Notes under the pieces: model-generated
Told to the model about the DNA's origin: nothing
The model's input: only the letters and a program-made list of their open reading frames with translations
Database searches by the model: none
Made by a program: the position numbers and the translations under genes
Part shown: positions 9,716 through 18,025 of the stretch, piece by piece
How positions within the stretch are numbered: position 1 is the first letter of the stretch
Layout of the letters: each line of letters opens with the position of its first letter
From: Azotobacter vinelandii CA
GTDB taxonomy: Bacteria > Pseudomonadota > Gammaproteobacteria > Pseudomonadales > Pseudomonadaceae
Reading direction: 5' to 3'
DNA: 64,000 nt
Assembly (NCBI RefSeq): GCF_000380335.1
Contig: NC_021149.1
Span: 1,798,001-1,862,000, forward strand

Positions 9716-9943
9716 ATGCTTGATACAACTCTTGCTCAACTCGAACGCGTCGTGGCCGATCTCCTGCAACAGAATCGGACTCTGGCCGAAAATTGCAGCC
9801 AGCTCGAGCAGGAGCTGCGCCAGGCCAGGGAGGAGAACGATAACCTGCAACTGGCCGCCCTCGAACAGGAAGAGCGGCAGGCCGCCACGCTCGCCCGCCT
9901 GCAGGCGCTGCTCGAACGCGCCGGTGCCAGTAGCGTCGCATGA
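9716..9943 (+). CDS. TIGR02449-type coiled-coil protein, ZapB-like
   Basis: The 75-residue protein is almost entirely heptad coiled coil (LEQELRQAREENDNLQLAALEQEERQ). It matches the short TIGR02449 proteins that pseudomonads encode just upstream of zapA, and it resembles ZapB in size and coiled-coil character. Its stop overlaps the zapA start (ATGA at 9940-9943), a translational coupling that supports a shared role in cell division at the Z ring. The start at 9716 lacks a strong Shine-Dalgarno sequence. Confidence 0.85.
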   Translation: MLDTTLAQLERVVADLLQQNRTLAENCSQLEQELRQAREENDNLQLAALEQEERQAATLARLQALLERAGASSVA

Positions 9944-10221
9944 AGGAGAATGGCGTCCGTGTCCTGAAGATTCTCGGGCGCGACTACCCGATCAAGGCTT
10001 CCGCCAGCGAGGAGCGCGTCCTGCAGGAGGCCGCCGACCTGCTTCAGCAGCGCCTGTCGGAAAGCCGCCAGCGCTTTCCCGCCGCCAGCAAGGACGAACT
10101 GCTGGTGCTGACAGCCCTCAATCTCTGCGTCCCGATGCTGCAGCAGGAGCGGCAAATGCGCGAGGCCGAGCAGCGCCTCGCCGCCTGCATCGAGCAGATC
10201 AGCCGCCAGTTGCAGGCATAG
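9940..10221 (+). CDS. zapA: Cell division protein ZapA
   Basis: The 93-residue product is a ZapA: an N-terminal beta-rich head (VRVLKILGRDYPIKAS, then EERVLQEAADLLQQRL) followed by a coiled-coil tail. ZapA binds FtsZ and cross-links filaments at the division site. It overlaps the TIGR02449 gene by 4 bp. In many pseudomonads zapA is followed by 6S RNA and a 5-formyltetrahydrofolate cyclo-ligase gene. Here the next gene is an acyltransferase and no 6S RNA was recognised, so this neighbourhood is rearranged or this is a second copy. Confidence 0.9.
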   Translation: MKENGVRVLKILGRDYPIKASASEERVLQEAADLLQQRLSESRQRFPAASKDELLVLTALNLCVPMLQQERQMREAEQRLAACIEQISRQLQA

Positions 10222-10404
10222 CCCGCCGCGCCGGCCCGCGCGCTCCGACGGGAGGCATGCAGGCCGTCGCCCGGCCGGATCGCGAAAGGAAAGCCCAGGG
10301 TCCCAGGAGTACTGGCCGGCGCGAAAGCGCGCGGGCGGGGCGGCGCTATCCGGAGCAAGCGAAGCCGATCCATCGAAGCGAATACGCGCCCCTGATCGTT
10401 CACC

Positions 10405-11664
10405 ATGGAGGACACGCCAGTGAAACTCCAGGCAGTGAAGTTCGGCGATGGTTTTACGCGATGGCTACGCCGTGACGCTCGTCCGCCGACCGCGCGGGAA
10501 CTGTCGCAGGCCATCGGGTTCGCACGCATCACCCTGATCGTCGGCCTGGTGTTCCTGCACTACATGAGGTACCCGAATTCGCAGGTTTCGCCCTTCGACG
10601 GCATGGACGTCGCGCATCATCCGCTGGCGACCTTCGTCAACAGCTTCGTCCTGTTCTTCTTCTTCAGCGCGGTTCCCTTGCTCAGCCTGATTTCCGGTTG
10701 GCTGTTCTTTTCCTTCGCCGCGCGGCCGCATGCCGCCCGTTTCGAGCTGCAGCGGCGCATTCGCCGCCGCCTGAGGTCCCTGTACCTGCCGCTGGTGTTC
10801 TGGAACGCCGTGTTCCTGGCGATCCTGCTGTCCCTTTTCCTCTGGCGGGCGAGCGATCCCCTGCCTGGAGTCCTCAACATCCGCTTCGAGCGTGCCGGCT
10901 GGTTCGACTATCTCAATGCCGTCTTCGGCCTCACCCGGCACCCGGTGGGGTTCCAGTTCTGGTTCGTGCGCGACCTGTTCGTCACTGTCCTGATCAGTCC
11001 GCTCCTGTGGCTGCTGCTGCGCCATGCGCCTTACCTGGGACTGGCGATACTGGGGCCGGCGTGGTTGGCCGGCCACGACCTGCTGATCTTCTTCCGCTCC
11101 GACGTGGTGTTCTTTTTCCATCTGGGAGGTTGGTTGCGTATAGGCGGTGTGTCGCTGGAGGTGGGGCGACGTGCTGCGTTGACGCTGGCGCTGGCCTACG
11201 TCGTTCTCGTCGCGCTGCGGGCCGCGGCGCCCCTGTTGCTAGGCTGGGACGATCAGCGCCCCGAATGGCTGTCGGTGGCGACGCGTGCCATGCGCCCGAT
11301 CGGCGTGCTGGCCTGCTGGGGGATGGTCCTGCAACTCGCGGCGACGCCGGCGGGCGCTGCCGTCGCACGCTACGGCGGTCTGGCCTTCTTCCTCTATGCC
11401 ATGCACTTTCCGCTGATCGCCGAGGTGAAGATCCAACTGTGGCGCCTGGTCCCGGCTCCGACGGACGGCTGGATGCTGGCGCATTATCTGGCCAGCGTTC
11501 TGATCACCGTGGCGATCGCGCTTTGCGCCGGCTTGCTGTTGGCATACAAGGCGCCGCGTTGCTTCGCCCTGATGAACGGCGGCAGGGCGCTCGATGCCGG
11601 GAATAGCCGTGCGGAGCCGGCAACACGGCCGGCAGCGGCCGTGTTCGAGCGGAAGCGGGATTGA
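10405..11664 (+). CDS. Acyltransferase-3 family membrane protein
   Basis: The 419-residue protein has about ten membrane segments and the acyltransferase-3 pattern: IGFARITLIVGLVFLHY near residue 36 (the usual catalytic His lies in this first segment), a RRLRSLYLPLVFWN loop, FQFWFVRDLF, and a late FFLYAMHFPL helix. Such enzymes transfer acetyl, succinyl or fatty acyl groups to cell-surface sugars or exported small molecules. No polysaccharide genes adjoin, so the acceptor is unknown. The C-terminal ~30 residues are an Ala/Arg-rich tail. The upstream region (10222-10404) holds no gene I can support. Confidence 0.85.
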   Translation: MEDTPVKLQAVKFGDGFTRWLRRDARPPTARELSQAIGFARITLIVGLVFLHYMRYPNSQVSPFDGMDVAHHPLATFVNSFVLFFFFSAVPLLSLISGWLFFSFAARPHAARFELQRRIRRRLRSLYLPLVFWNAVFLAILLSLFLWRASDPLPGVLNIRFERAGWFDYLNAVFGLTRHPVGFQFWFVRDLFVTVLISPLLWLLLRHAPYLGLAILGPAWLAGHDLLIFFRSDVVFFFHLGGWLRIGGVSLEVGRRAALTLALAYVVLVALRAAAPLLLGWDDQRPEWLSVATRAMRPIGVLACWGMVLQLAATPAGAAVARYGGLAFFLYAMHFPLIAEVKIQLWRLVPAPTDGWMLAHYLASVLITVAIALCAGLLLAYKAPRCFALMNGGRALDAGNSRAEPATRPAAAVFERKRD

Positions 11665-11712
11665 GCCTGCCGGCCATGCAGCGGCACGGGCCCGGCGCAT
11701 GGCGCGTCGGGG

Positions 11713-11844
11713 TCATGAGGTGGCGCCGTGGCTGCCCAGCAGGCTGTGCCCGGATTTCTTGAGGCGCTTGGCCTGGCGTTTTTCCTGGGGGTTCTTCAGC
11801 GGTTTTTTCTTGGCTTCCTTGTGCGTCTCGTGGCTTTTGCTCAT
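11713..11844 (-). CDS. Small Lys-rich conserved protein (43 aa)
   Basis: This 43-residue protein, MSKSHETHKEAKKKPLKNPQ at its start, is very basic with about 12 lysines and four histidines. Similar tiny Lys-rich proteins occur widely in pseudomonads as hypotheticals. The minus-strand start at 11844 has a good ribosome-binding region (CCCTGGAGATAGCC before ATG). It is too short for most gene tracks but is supported by composition and RBS. A nucleic-acid-binding role is a guess from charge only. Confidence 0.6.
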   Translation of the reverse strand: MSKSHETHKEAKKKPLKNPQEKRQAKRLKKSGHSLLGSHGATS

Positions 11845-12016
11845 GGCTATCTCCAGGGAAAGAGGGATCAGCGGGGAATGCGTGGGGCGTGCATCATCAT
11901 CACCTCCCTGGCGTCGGCCTCGATTGCGGAATCGGTTCAAGTCTAGTACGGAAGCGGGACGGCATTGCGCTCCCGGCGGAGATGCACTTTGCGCGCGTGT
12001 GCCGGTGCGAGGCGAG

Positions 12017-12033
12017 GTTCCCACGCGAGGGCG
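12017..12033. repeat. Left half of REP-like palindrome with IS target duplication
   Basis: GTTCCCACG begins at 12017, and 12024-12033 is CGCGAGGGCG, the 10-bp target duplication of the IS4 element. Joined to the right half at 13484-13500, the pre-insertion site reads as an inverted repeat GTTCCCACG-N6-CGTGGGAAC. Confidence 0.88.
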
Positions 12034-13483
12034 CTCGTCGTTATATACAACTCCAGTCCCCACAGGTCTATACCCAAAAGGGATTCGTGGAGAATGACGA
12101 TGAACTGGGCAGAGGAAGAAATGCAGACCGCCGACCTAGGCGATGAGCGCCTGAATGTACGGGTAGCCAAGGTCCTGGAGCGGTTGGGAGCGCACCCGGG
12201 GAGCAGCATTCCCGCGGCCTGCCGGGGCTGGGCGGAAACGATGGCGGCCTATCGGTTCTTCGACCACGAGAAGGCAACATTCGAGACGGTGCTGACACCG
12301 CATCGGGATGCCACGCTGCAGCGCATGGAGTGTTGCCCGGTGGTGTTGCTGGTACAGGACACCACCGAGCTCGACAAGTGGGTGAGCCTGGGCCCCAAGG
12401 GCGTGGGCACGCTCAAGGAGCAGCAGAAATACCCGCGTCGGTTGCATCCGACCGTGGCCTTTACCCCAGAACGCATCTGCCTTGGGGTCGTGGAGGCCTT
12501 GTGGTGGAGCCGCGACGAACCGAGTCCGCGCAAGGCGCGTCGTGGCAAGGGCGTGGACGAGAAGGAGAGCCGGCGCGGGATCGACAGTTACCAGGCTAGC
12601 TGCGCGTTGCAGGGGCAGATCCCCAAAACGCAATTGGTGAACCTCGCCGATGCGGAAGGGGATCTGTATGAATGGTTCACCGAGTATGCGGAAGTCGCAC
12701 CGTCCACGCGGGCGCAGTGGATCGTGCGTGCGGCACAGGATCGACGCGTGCTGACGGGCGATGCCGACAAGCTATGGGCATCGCTGGCCATGGCGCCGGG
12801 TCTGGGGCAGCTCGCCGTCGAGGTCCGGGCACGCCCGAAGCGCCCGGCCCGGCAGGCCCGGGTCACGTTGCGTTCGGCCACTGTCGTGCTGCGTCCCCCC
12901 GCTCGAATCGGTCGCCACTTGCCGGAAGTCTCCGTCAATGCCGTGCTGGCCCGCGAAGAGAATCCTCCGGAGGGCGTCGAGCCGCTGGAGTGGCTGTTGC
13001 TGACCAGCTTGCCGGTGGGCAGCCTGGAACAGGCCTCTACGATTGTCGCCTGGTATGCCGTGCGCTGGTATATCGAGATTTACTTTCATGTCCTGAAAAA
13101 CGGCTGTCAGATCAATTGCCTGCAACTGGAAACCGAGGAGCGGCTACTGCCTTGCATCGGGCTTTACCTGGTGGTTGCCTGGCGAGTGCTGTACAGCCTG
13201 ATGCTCGGACGTGCCTGCCCGGAGCTGAATTGCGAGTTGATTTTCGAAGCCCGGGAGTGGCGGGCCGCCTACCTCGTGATCAAGCGCTGCCCACCGCCGC
13301 CGGTGCCACCTCGACTGGGCGAGATGGTTGAGTGGGTGGCCGGTCTGGGCGGCTATCTGGGGCGCAAACACGATGGCCCACCCGGCCCCAAGGCCATGTG
13401 GATCGGATTGCAGCGATTGCGGGAGTTTGTCATTGCACTGGAAGCACGCGATGCGCTCGCCGGAACTTATGTATAACGACGAG
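12034..13483 (+). mobile_element. IS4-family insertion sequence, copy 1 (1,450 bp)
   Basis: The element has imperfect terminal inverted repeats starting CTCGTCGTTATA at the left and ending TATAACGACGAG at the right. It is flanked by a perfect 10-bp target duplication CGCGAGGGCG (12024-12033 and 13484-13493). It encodes one complete transposase. A second copy of identical length lies inverted at 19016-20465. The only difference I noticed is one base in the terminal region (TTATATAC here, TTATACAC in copy 2). Intact ends and duplications imply recent movement. Confidence 0.95.
12100..13476 (+). CDS. IS4-family transposase (Tn5/IS50-like group), copy 1
   Basis: The 458-residue enzyme has a Tn5-type N-terminal DNA-binding domain (MNWAEEEMQTADLGDERLNV, then AACRGWAETMAAYRFFDH) and an RNase H-like DDE core. 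The first Asp is in VLLVQDTTELD, the second in NLADAEGDLYE, and the Y-x2-R-x3-E-x6-K signature of the IS4 family is present as YAVRWYIEIYFHVLK. The start at 12100 follows GGAG with 7-bp spacing; another ATG at 12094 is too close to it. The stop lies 7 bp inside the right end. It is expected to cut and paste the element. Confidence 0.95.
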   Translation: MNWAEEEMQTADLGDERLNVRVAKVLERLGAHPGSSIPAACRGWAETMAAYRFFDHEKATFETVLTPHRDATLQRMECCPVVLLVQDTTELDKWVSLGPKGVGTLKEQQKYPRRLHPTVAFTPERICLGVVEALWWSRDEPSPRKARRGKGVDEKESRRGIDSYQASCALQGQIPKTQLVNLADAEGDLYEWFTEYAEVAPSTRAQWIVRAAQDRRVLTGDADKLWASLAMAPGLGQLAVEVRARPKRPARQARVTLRSATVVLRPPARIGRHLPEVSVNAVLAREENPPEGVEPLEWLLLTSLPVGSLEQASTIVAWYAVRWYIEIYFHVLKNGCQINCLQLETEERLLPCIGLYLVVAWRVLYSLMLGRACPELNCELIFEAREWRAAYLVIKRCPPPPVPPRLGEMVEWVAGLGGYLGRKHDGPPGPKAMWIGLQRLREFVIALEARDALAGTYV

Positions 13484-13500
13484 CGCGAGGGCGTGGGAAC
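13484..13500. repeat. Right half of REP-like palindrome with IS target duplication
   Basis: 13484-13493 repeats CGCGAGGGCG, the target duplication, and is followed by TGGGAAC. Together with 12017-12033 it rebuilds the interrupted palindrome. Confidence 0.88.
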
Positions 13501-13567
13501 GGGATGGGGAAGCCTACCCGGACCGGCGAGGGAGTCGGGTAGGCTTGGGTTCAGGCAAGACTGTCGG

Positions 13568-13900
13568 TCAGCAGTATTTGTCCACATAGTGAACGCCGGG
13601 ATTGCTCCGGGCGACGCGCCAGTGTTCAGTCAGGGTCTGGTGAACGCGATCGATGAATTCCCGATCGGCCGCGGCTTTCTTGCCGACGTAGCCCTTTCCC
13701 CGGCGATAGGCTCTGAGCCTGACACGCATGGCAGGGGTGCGCTTCTCGAATTCCGTTTCCTCCATGCCGGCCGGAAGGCGATCGAGATGGACTTCGCCCG
13801 CCTCGCAGATCCAGAGGATGTGGCTTTCGCTCTTGTCCCTGCGTTGGGCGAACAGTTGAGCCAATTCATCGGGAGAGAGTGCATTGTTGTTCAGATTCAT
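13568..13900 (-). CDS. Conserved hypothetical protein (110 aa)
   Basis: The protein begins MNLNNNALSPDELAQLFAQR and continues through a DKSESHILWICEAGEVHLDRLP stretch and a basic region (RVRLRAYRRGKGYVGKKAAAD) to a C-terminus ending VHYVDKYC. It has no membrane segment. Family unknown to me, though similar hypotheticals exist in Pseudomonas. The start at 13900 is favoured by GAGGA about 9 bp upstream; the frame is open up to 13921 with two further ATGs. It lies just beside the IS4 copy, which did not truncate it. Confidence 0.6.
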   Translation of the reverse strand: MNLNNNALSPDELAQLFAQRRDKSESHILWICEAGEVHLDRLPAGMEETEFEKRTPAMRVRLRAYRRGKGYVGKKAAADREFIDRVHQTLTEHWRVARSNPGVHYVDKYC

Positions 13901-13921
13901 GTGCAAGGTCCTCATGGTCAT

Positions 13922-14765
13922 CCATTGATCGAGCGTTTGCGAAAATGTGCCGCCTTTCGGTTCAGGCCAGCCGTCCGTGGATCGATGGATCGGACGGTGG
14001 CCTGCATGCCGTGCAGCTGGGTCCAGATCACAACATGAGCCTTATGTAGCGCCGATCTGAGCTAACTACACAAAGCAAACCTGGAGAAGCCGGGGCGGGA
14101 TCGCGAGGAGGAGAGGACGGGAGGCGAGCACCGATGGTGTCTGGAACGGGCCGGAGGGGTCGTGCGGTCCGCCACAAGCATCATCAGAATGTCTCGCCAG
14201 CGCTTTCTCGCCACCAGTGCGATCACTGCCAGTCAACTTCATCAGTCCGCCTTGTGGGCAGTACAGCCGCGAAGTGGCTCGACGAGGTGGGTCGAGCAAA
14301 CCGCGAACACCCTTACCAGGGCTCCCTGTTAGGGAAGCAGCTTCATCATCGGGGGATGGGTGCGGTCGTGTCAATAGTTTTGTAGTGATTTTTTTCGTGA
14401 ACTACAAGGTGCGCATCCATGCGGGTATACCGGTGCGTCATGGCCGGCCTGGGCATTCGGGGGTGTCGGACGTGGCTCGTCGCCAGCGACCCTATCCCGC
14501 TTGTTCGCCGATGCCAGCGGGGCGCTGGTATCGACAGGAAAGCCGGAGGGCGAGGGCGCTGAGGCCATGTAGCCCTTCTATCCGCCGGCGGCTGGCAGTG
14601 GTACGCGAGGGCCCGGATCATCGAGTGGAAAGGAAAGCTGGCAAGCGGGGAATGCCTGAAAATCCCGAAACCGAAAGAGTCTCTTCTTTTGATTTGGGTC
14701 AATTTGTCAAGAACGGATTATTGCTACATATTGCCGCACAATATGAATGTCAGGGAGAGATAACG
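13922..14765. other. Long non-coding or relic region
   Basis: About 840 bp without a gene I can support. Open frames exist on both strands at 14066-14385, but neither product is recognisable and no clear RBS precedes them. The segment 14380-14410 is T-rich (gtagtgatttttttcgtga). The stretch could be a decayed mobile element, but I found no terminal repeats. The last ~100 bp are more AT-rich and probably hold the promoter of the small membrane protein. Confidence 0.4.
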
Positions 14766-14915
14766 ATGTTGATGGCCATTGTTCTTACCGTAGTGTTTAC
14801 CTGGTTGGTTCTGTTCGTGGCGGGTGTGTGCCTGGGACGTTGGATGCGTCCTTCGTCCAAGGTGGCAACCCATGCGGACGGCGTGGTGGACAGTACCGGT
14901 CTCAGACTGGGTTGA
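14766..14915 (+). CDS. Small single-pass membrane protein (49 aa)
   Basis: The 49-residue protein has one hydrophobic helix at about residues 3-25 (AIVLTVVFTWLVLFVAGVCL), then GRWMRPSSK and a short polar tail. GGGAG lies 9-10 bp upstream of the ATG and a strong intrinsic terminator follows 21 bp after the stop. RBS, membrane helix and terminator together support a real gene. I do not recognise a family. Confidence 0.6.
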   Translation: MLMAIVLTVVFTWLVLFVAGVCLGRWMRPSSKVATHADGVVDSTGLRLG

Positions 14916-14936
14916 TGCGAAAACCGGAAGAAAATG

Positions 14937-14973
14937 AACGACAAAGCCCTGCTCGACGCAGGGCTTTGTCGTT
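14937..14973. terminator. Intrinsic terminator, bidirectional
   Basis: A perfect 15-bp stem AACGACAAAGCCCTG / CAGGGCTTTGTCGTT with a 7-nt loop. It lies between the small membrane protein gene and the convergent rlhA gene and probably serves both. Confidence 0.9.
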
Positions 14974-15009
14974 CAGCACCGGTTCGGTTTTCCGGGCAGA
15001 TCGGCGGGC

Positions 15010-17010
15010 TCAGCGTTGCGCTCTGTTCCTGATGGTCTTGAGCAACTCCTCGGGACTGATCTGGCCGACGATACCGGTCGAGCTGCCGGGTTGGGGCTGG
15101 GCGAGGATGTGGTCTTTCATCCTGCCGATGACGTGCATCTCGCAGGCCTTGCAGTCGAACGTCAGGGTCAGCACCTCGTCCTGATGCACCAGTTGCATCG
15201 GCGCGACCCTGGTGCGCACGCCCGTGACGCCCTTGGCCTGTTTCGGGCACAGGTTGAAGGAGAAACGCAGACAGTGCTTGGTGATCATCACCGGCACTTC
15301 GCCGGCCTCCGCGTGAGCCTCGTAGGCCGCGTCGATCAGTTGCACGCCGTAGCGGCGATAGAACGCCCGGGCCTTCTCGTTGTACACGTTGGCCAGGAAG
15401 GTCAGGTGCGATTCCGGGTACACCGGCGGCGGCTCGCTGACCGGCTTGCGGCTGCCGCGCCGGTGGGTGGCCAGGCGGGCGGCAGTCAGGGCCTCGATGG
15501 CCTCGCGGCGCAGGGCCTTGAGCAGGGAGTTCGGGACGAAGAATGCCTGCGGTGCATCGATCTCCACTTCTTCGGCATGGTAGAGGGTGGTGCCCAATTG
15601 ACCGAGCAGGTCGCGCAACTGCTCGAGCGCCTGTTCCGGCTTCTTCGCCAGTCCGAAGGGCCCGGCGAGACTCGCCGAAGCGCCGACGCCTTCCTCGCTG
15701 GTCACGTTCAGGTCGAGTGCCTCCTCCGTCAGCCGGACCTGCCAGCGCACCCCGACCCGGCGCTCGGCGGAAGTCTTCTGCAGCGCCTGCTGCCAGTCGT
15801 GGTCCAGGTTGCGGTTCAGCGCATGATGCGGACGCAACTGCTTCAGCGCGGCCGGCATCTCGTTGGGCTCGATGCGGTATTGCCAGTGGGGCTTGCCGCC
15901 CCGCTCGGAGCGTTCGAGCTGTTCGACGACGCTGGCACGGAAGCCCACCACTTCGCGCTTGACCAGCACGTTCAGGCCGTCGCCGTTGCCGAGCGGCTCC
16001 GTGGTGCCGGCGATGAAATCCTTCTTGCGGACCTTGAGTATCTCGCCCACCGGCAGGCCGGTGAAGGTCGGCGAATCGAAGGCGCCGATGTCGATCCTGC
16101 GCTCGTTGACGAAGTAGTCCGTGCTGCCGCGGTGGAAGGTCTTGTCCGGGTCCGGCACGAAGAAGTGCTCGGTCCGGCCGCTGGAGGCTCGTGCCAGCTC
16201 CGGGCGCTCGCTCAGGACCTCGTCGAGCCGTTGCCGGTAGTAGGCGGTGATGTTCTTCACGTAGCCCATGTCCTTGTAGCGTCCCTCGATCTTGAAGGAG
16301 CGCACCCCGGCATCAATCAGCGCGCGCAGGTTGGCGCTCTGGTTGTTGTCCTTCATCGACAGCAGGTGCTTGTCGTAGGCCACCACCCGGCCCTGGTCGT
16401 CCTTCAGGGTGTAGGGCAGCCGGCAGGCCTGCGAGCAGTCGCCGCGGTTGGCGCTGCGCCCGGTCTGCGCGTGGGAGATGTAGCACTGCCCGGAGAAGGC
16501 CACGCACAGCGCGCCGTGGATGAAGAACTCGATGGTCGAGTCCACTCGCGCGCCGATGGCGCGGACCTCCGCAAGGCCGAGTTCGCGCGCTAGCACCAGT
16601 TGGGAGAAACCGGCGTCGGCCAGGAATTTCGCCTTTTCCAGGGTGCGGATGTCGCACTGGGTGCTGGCGTGCAGCTCGATGGGCGGAATGTCCATTTCCA
16701 GGATGCCCATGTCCTGCACGATCAGCGCGTCGATGCCCGCGTCGTGTAGCTGCCAGATCAACTGGCGGGCTGGTTCCAGCTCGTCGTCGTGCAGGATGGT
16801 GTTGAGGGTGACGAACACCCGGGCGTGGAACTGGTGGGCGAACTCCACCAGGCCGGCGATATCCGTCACATCGTTGCCGGCGCTGTGCCGCGCACCGAAG
16901 CTGGGGCCGCCGATGTACACGGCATCGGCGCCATGCAGGATCGCCTCCTTGGCGATGGACACATCCCGTGCCGGGCTGAGCAGTTCCAGATGGTGCTTGG
17001 GTAATGACAT
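15010..17010 (-). CDS. rlhA: U32-family 23S rRNA C2501 hydroxylase RlhA
   Basis: The 666-residue product matches RlhA (formerly YdcP), which with prephenate and iron-sulfur chemistry forms 5-hydroxycytidine at C2501 of 23S rRNA. The N-terminus HHLELLSPARDVSIAKEAI and GADAVYIGGPSFGARH is diagnostic, as is FVTLNTILHDDELEPA. The Cys cluster of peptidase-U32 proteins is visible as SQACRLPY and nearby Cys residues (GALCVAFSGQCYISH). The C-terminal collagenase-like extension of the long RlhA type is present, with its own Cys residues (CLRFSFNLCPKQAKG, DCKACEMHVIG). It is much longer than TrhP (about 450 aa). The minus-strand start at 17010 matches the E. coli N-terminus. Confidence 0.93.
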   Translation of the reverse strand: MSLPKHHLELLSPARDVSIAKEAILHGADAVYIGGPSFGARHSAGNDVTDIAGLVEFAHQFHARVFVTLNTILHDDELEPARQLIWQLHDAGIDALIVQDMGILEMDIPPIELHASTQCDIRTLEKAKFLADAGFSQLVLARELGLAEVRAIGARVDSTIEFFIHGALCVAFSGQCYISHAQTGRSANRGDCSQACRLPYTLKDDQGRVVAYDKHLLSMKDNNQSANLRALIDAGVRSFKIEGRYKDMGYVKNITAYYRQRLDEVLSERPELARASSGRTEHFFVPDPDKTFHRGSTDYFVNERRIDIGAFDSPTFTGLPVGEILKVRKKDFIAGTTEPLGNGDGLNVLVKREVVGFRASVVEQLERSERGGKPHWQYRIEPNEMPAALKQLRPHHALNRNLDHDWQQALQKTSAERRVGVRWQVRLTEEALDLNVTSEEGVGASASLAGPFGLAKKPEQALEQLRDLLGQLGTTLYHAEEVEIDAPQAFFVPNSLLKALRREAIEALTAARLATHRRGSRKPVSEPPPVYPESHLTFLANVYNEKARAFYRRYGVQLIDAAYEAHAEAGEVPVMITKHCLRFSFNLCPKQAKGVTGVRTRVAPMQLVHQDEVLTLTFDCKACEMHVIGRMKDHILAQPQPGSSTGIVGQISPEELLKTIRNRAQR

Positions 17011-17470
17011 GGCGGTGAGATTCGGGACGAAACGAGCGTGCCATTGTAGCCGGCTTGGGCGAGTTTTGATCGCTTCAGGCGCCTTTGGCAACGGGGCCGG
17101 TGACAGCCTGCATCGGGGACGATCGGGGGAGCGGTCCGGACTGAAAGGGCGTATCCCGTGCGAAGTTCCCGGCGAGGTGATCGCTATGCCGAACTCCGGT
17201 CGATTTCATGTTCTTGCATGAAGGCAGGGCAGATGACCGTCGGCAGACAGGGTGAGAGGTTCGGGGCGACCGAAAAATCGATCCTAGGCCTGTCTCGGAT
17301 TGCACGTCCATCCCCTATCGCCGCCATTGTTACGGACTTCTGACACAAGTCAGCAATGCATATTTTTCTCTGCACAGGGGGCTTCCAGACGCCTCGGTTC
17401 GGCGTAGTCTGGAGGTGTCGCGATGCAACTACGCGGCACCATTGCTGATCGATTGAAGAGGGAATGGCAT
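17011..17470. other. Intergenic region between divergent rlhA and HPF-like genes
   Basis: About 460 bp that must carry promoters for both divergent genes. The segment 17330-17375 is AT-rich and the most promoter-like. No operator was recognised and the short frames here have no recognisable product. Confidence 0.45.
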
Positions 17471-17881
17471 ATGCAACTCCAGGTTCACAGCGATAACCAT
17501 ATCGAAGGCAGTGCCCGTCTGGCCGGCTGGGTCCGCGCCACCATCGCCAGCAAGTTCGAGCGTTACGGCGAGGAATTGACCCGCGTTGTCGTCCATCTGA
17601 ACGACGAGAAAGGCAACAAGGCCGGAGCCAACGACAAGCGCTGCCAGATCGAAGCCCGCGCCAGGGGATGCCAGCCGCTGTCGGTGAGTCACAACGCCGA
17701 GTCCCTGGAGTTCGCCCTGGATGGCGCGATGGAAAAACTCGGCCATGCCCTGGCCCATCGGCTCGGCAAGCAGCGCAACAAGCGCATTGCGGACAGCCGT
17801 GGGTTCGCTGGCAGCGTGGCCGGTCGCGACCGTTTGCTGGAGGAGGACTTCCTCATCGAGGAGCAACTGCGCATCGCCTGA
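17471..17881 (+). CDS. HPF/RaiA-family ribosome-associated protein
   Basis: The 136-residue protein resembles the short hibernation-promoting factors: MQLQVHSDNHIEGS, a beta-alpha-beta fold with RVVVHLNDEKGNKAGANDKRCQIEAR, and ALDGAMEKLGHALAHRLGKQR near residue 85. HPF-type proteins bind the 30S decoding region in resting cells. This variant carries a C-terminal ~30-residue extension (GRDRLLEEDFLIEEQLRIA) instead of the long dimerisation domain. GAGGGA precedes the start at 17471 and a terminator follows closely, so it is monocistronic. Confidence 0.82.
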   Translation: MQLQVHSDNHIEGSARLAGWVRATIASKFERYGEELTRVVVHLNDEKGNKAGANDKRCQIEARARGCQPLSVSHNAESLEFALDGAMEKLGHALAHRLGKQRNKRIADSRGFAGSVAGRDRLLEEDFLIEEQLRIA

Positions 17882-17892
17882 GTCCGCAACGG

Positions 17893-17929
17893 AAAAACCG
17901 CCGGCAGGCCGGATCTGTCGGCGGTTTTT
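17893..17929 (+). terminator. Intrinsic terminator of HPF-like gene
   Basis: An AAAAACCGCC / GGCGGTTTTT hairpin begins 12 bp after the stop codon and ends in a T run. The A run on the other arm means it could also work in the opposite direction for the repeat-protein gene. Confidence 0.88.
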
Positions 17930-18025
17930 CATGGCCCGTTTGAATGATCGCTCCTACCACGCCGCGTAGGACCGGGACCGCGGTGTCCCTTTGCGCAAGC
18001 GGTGGGGTGTCGCTCCATCTACGGC

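Noticed and set aside
10222-10404. 6S RNA gene downstream of zapA
   Set aside because: Expected by synteny with other pseudomonads, but I could not recognise the long bulged hairpin in this gap.
14066-14385. Open frames on both strands in the 14-kb gap
   Set aside because: No RBS, no recognisable family on either strand, and the two frames cover each other; kept only as an unannotated region.
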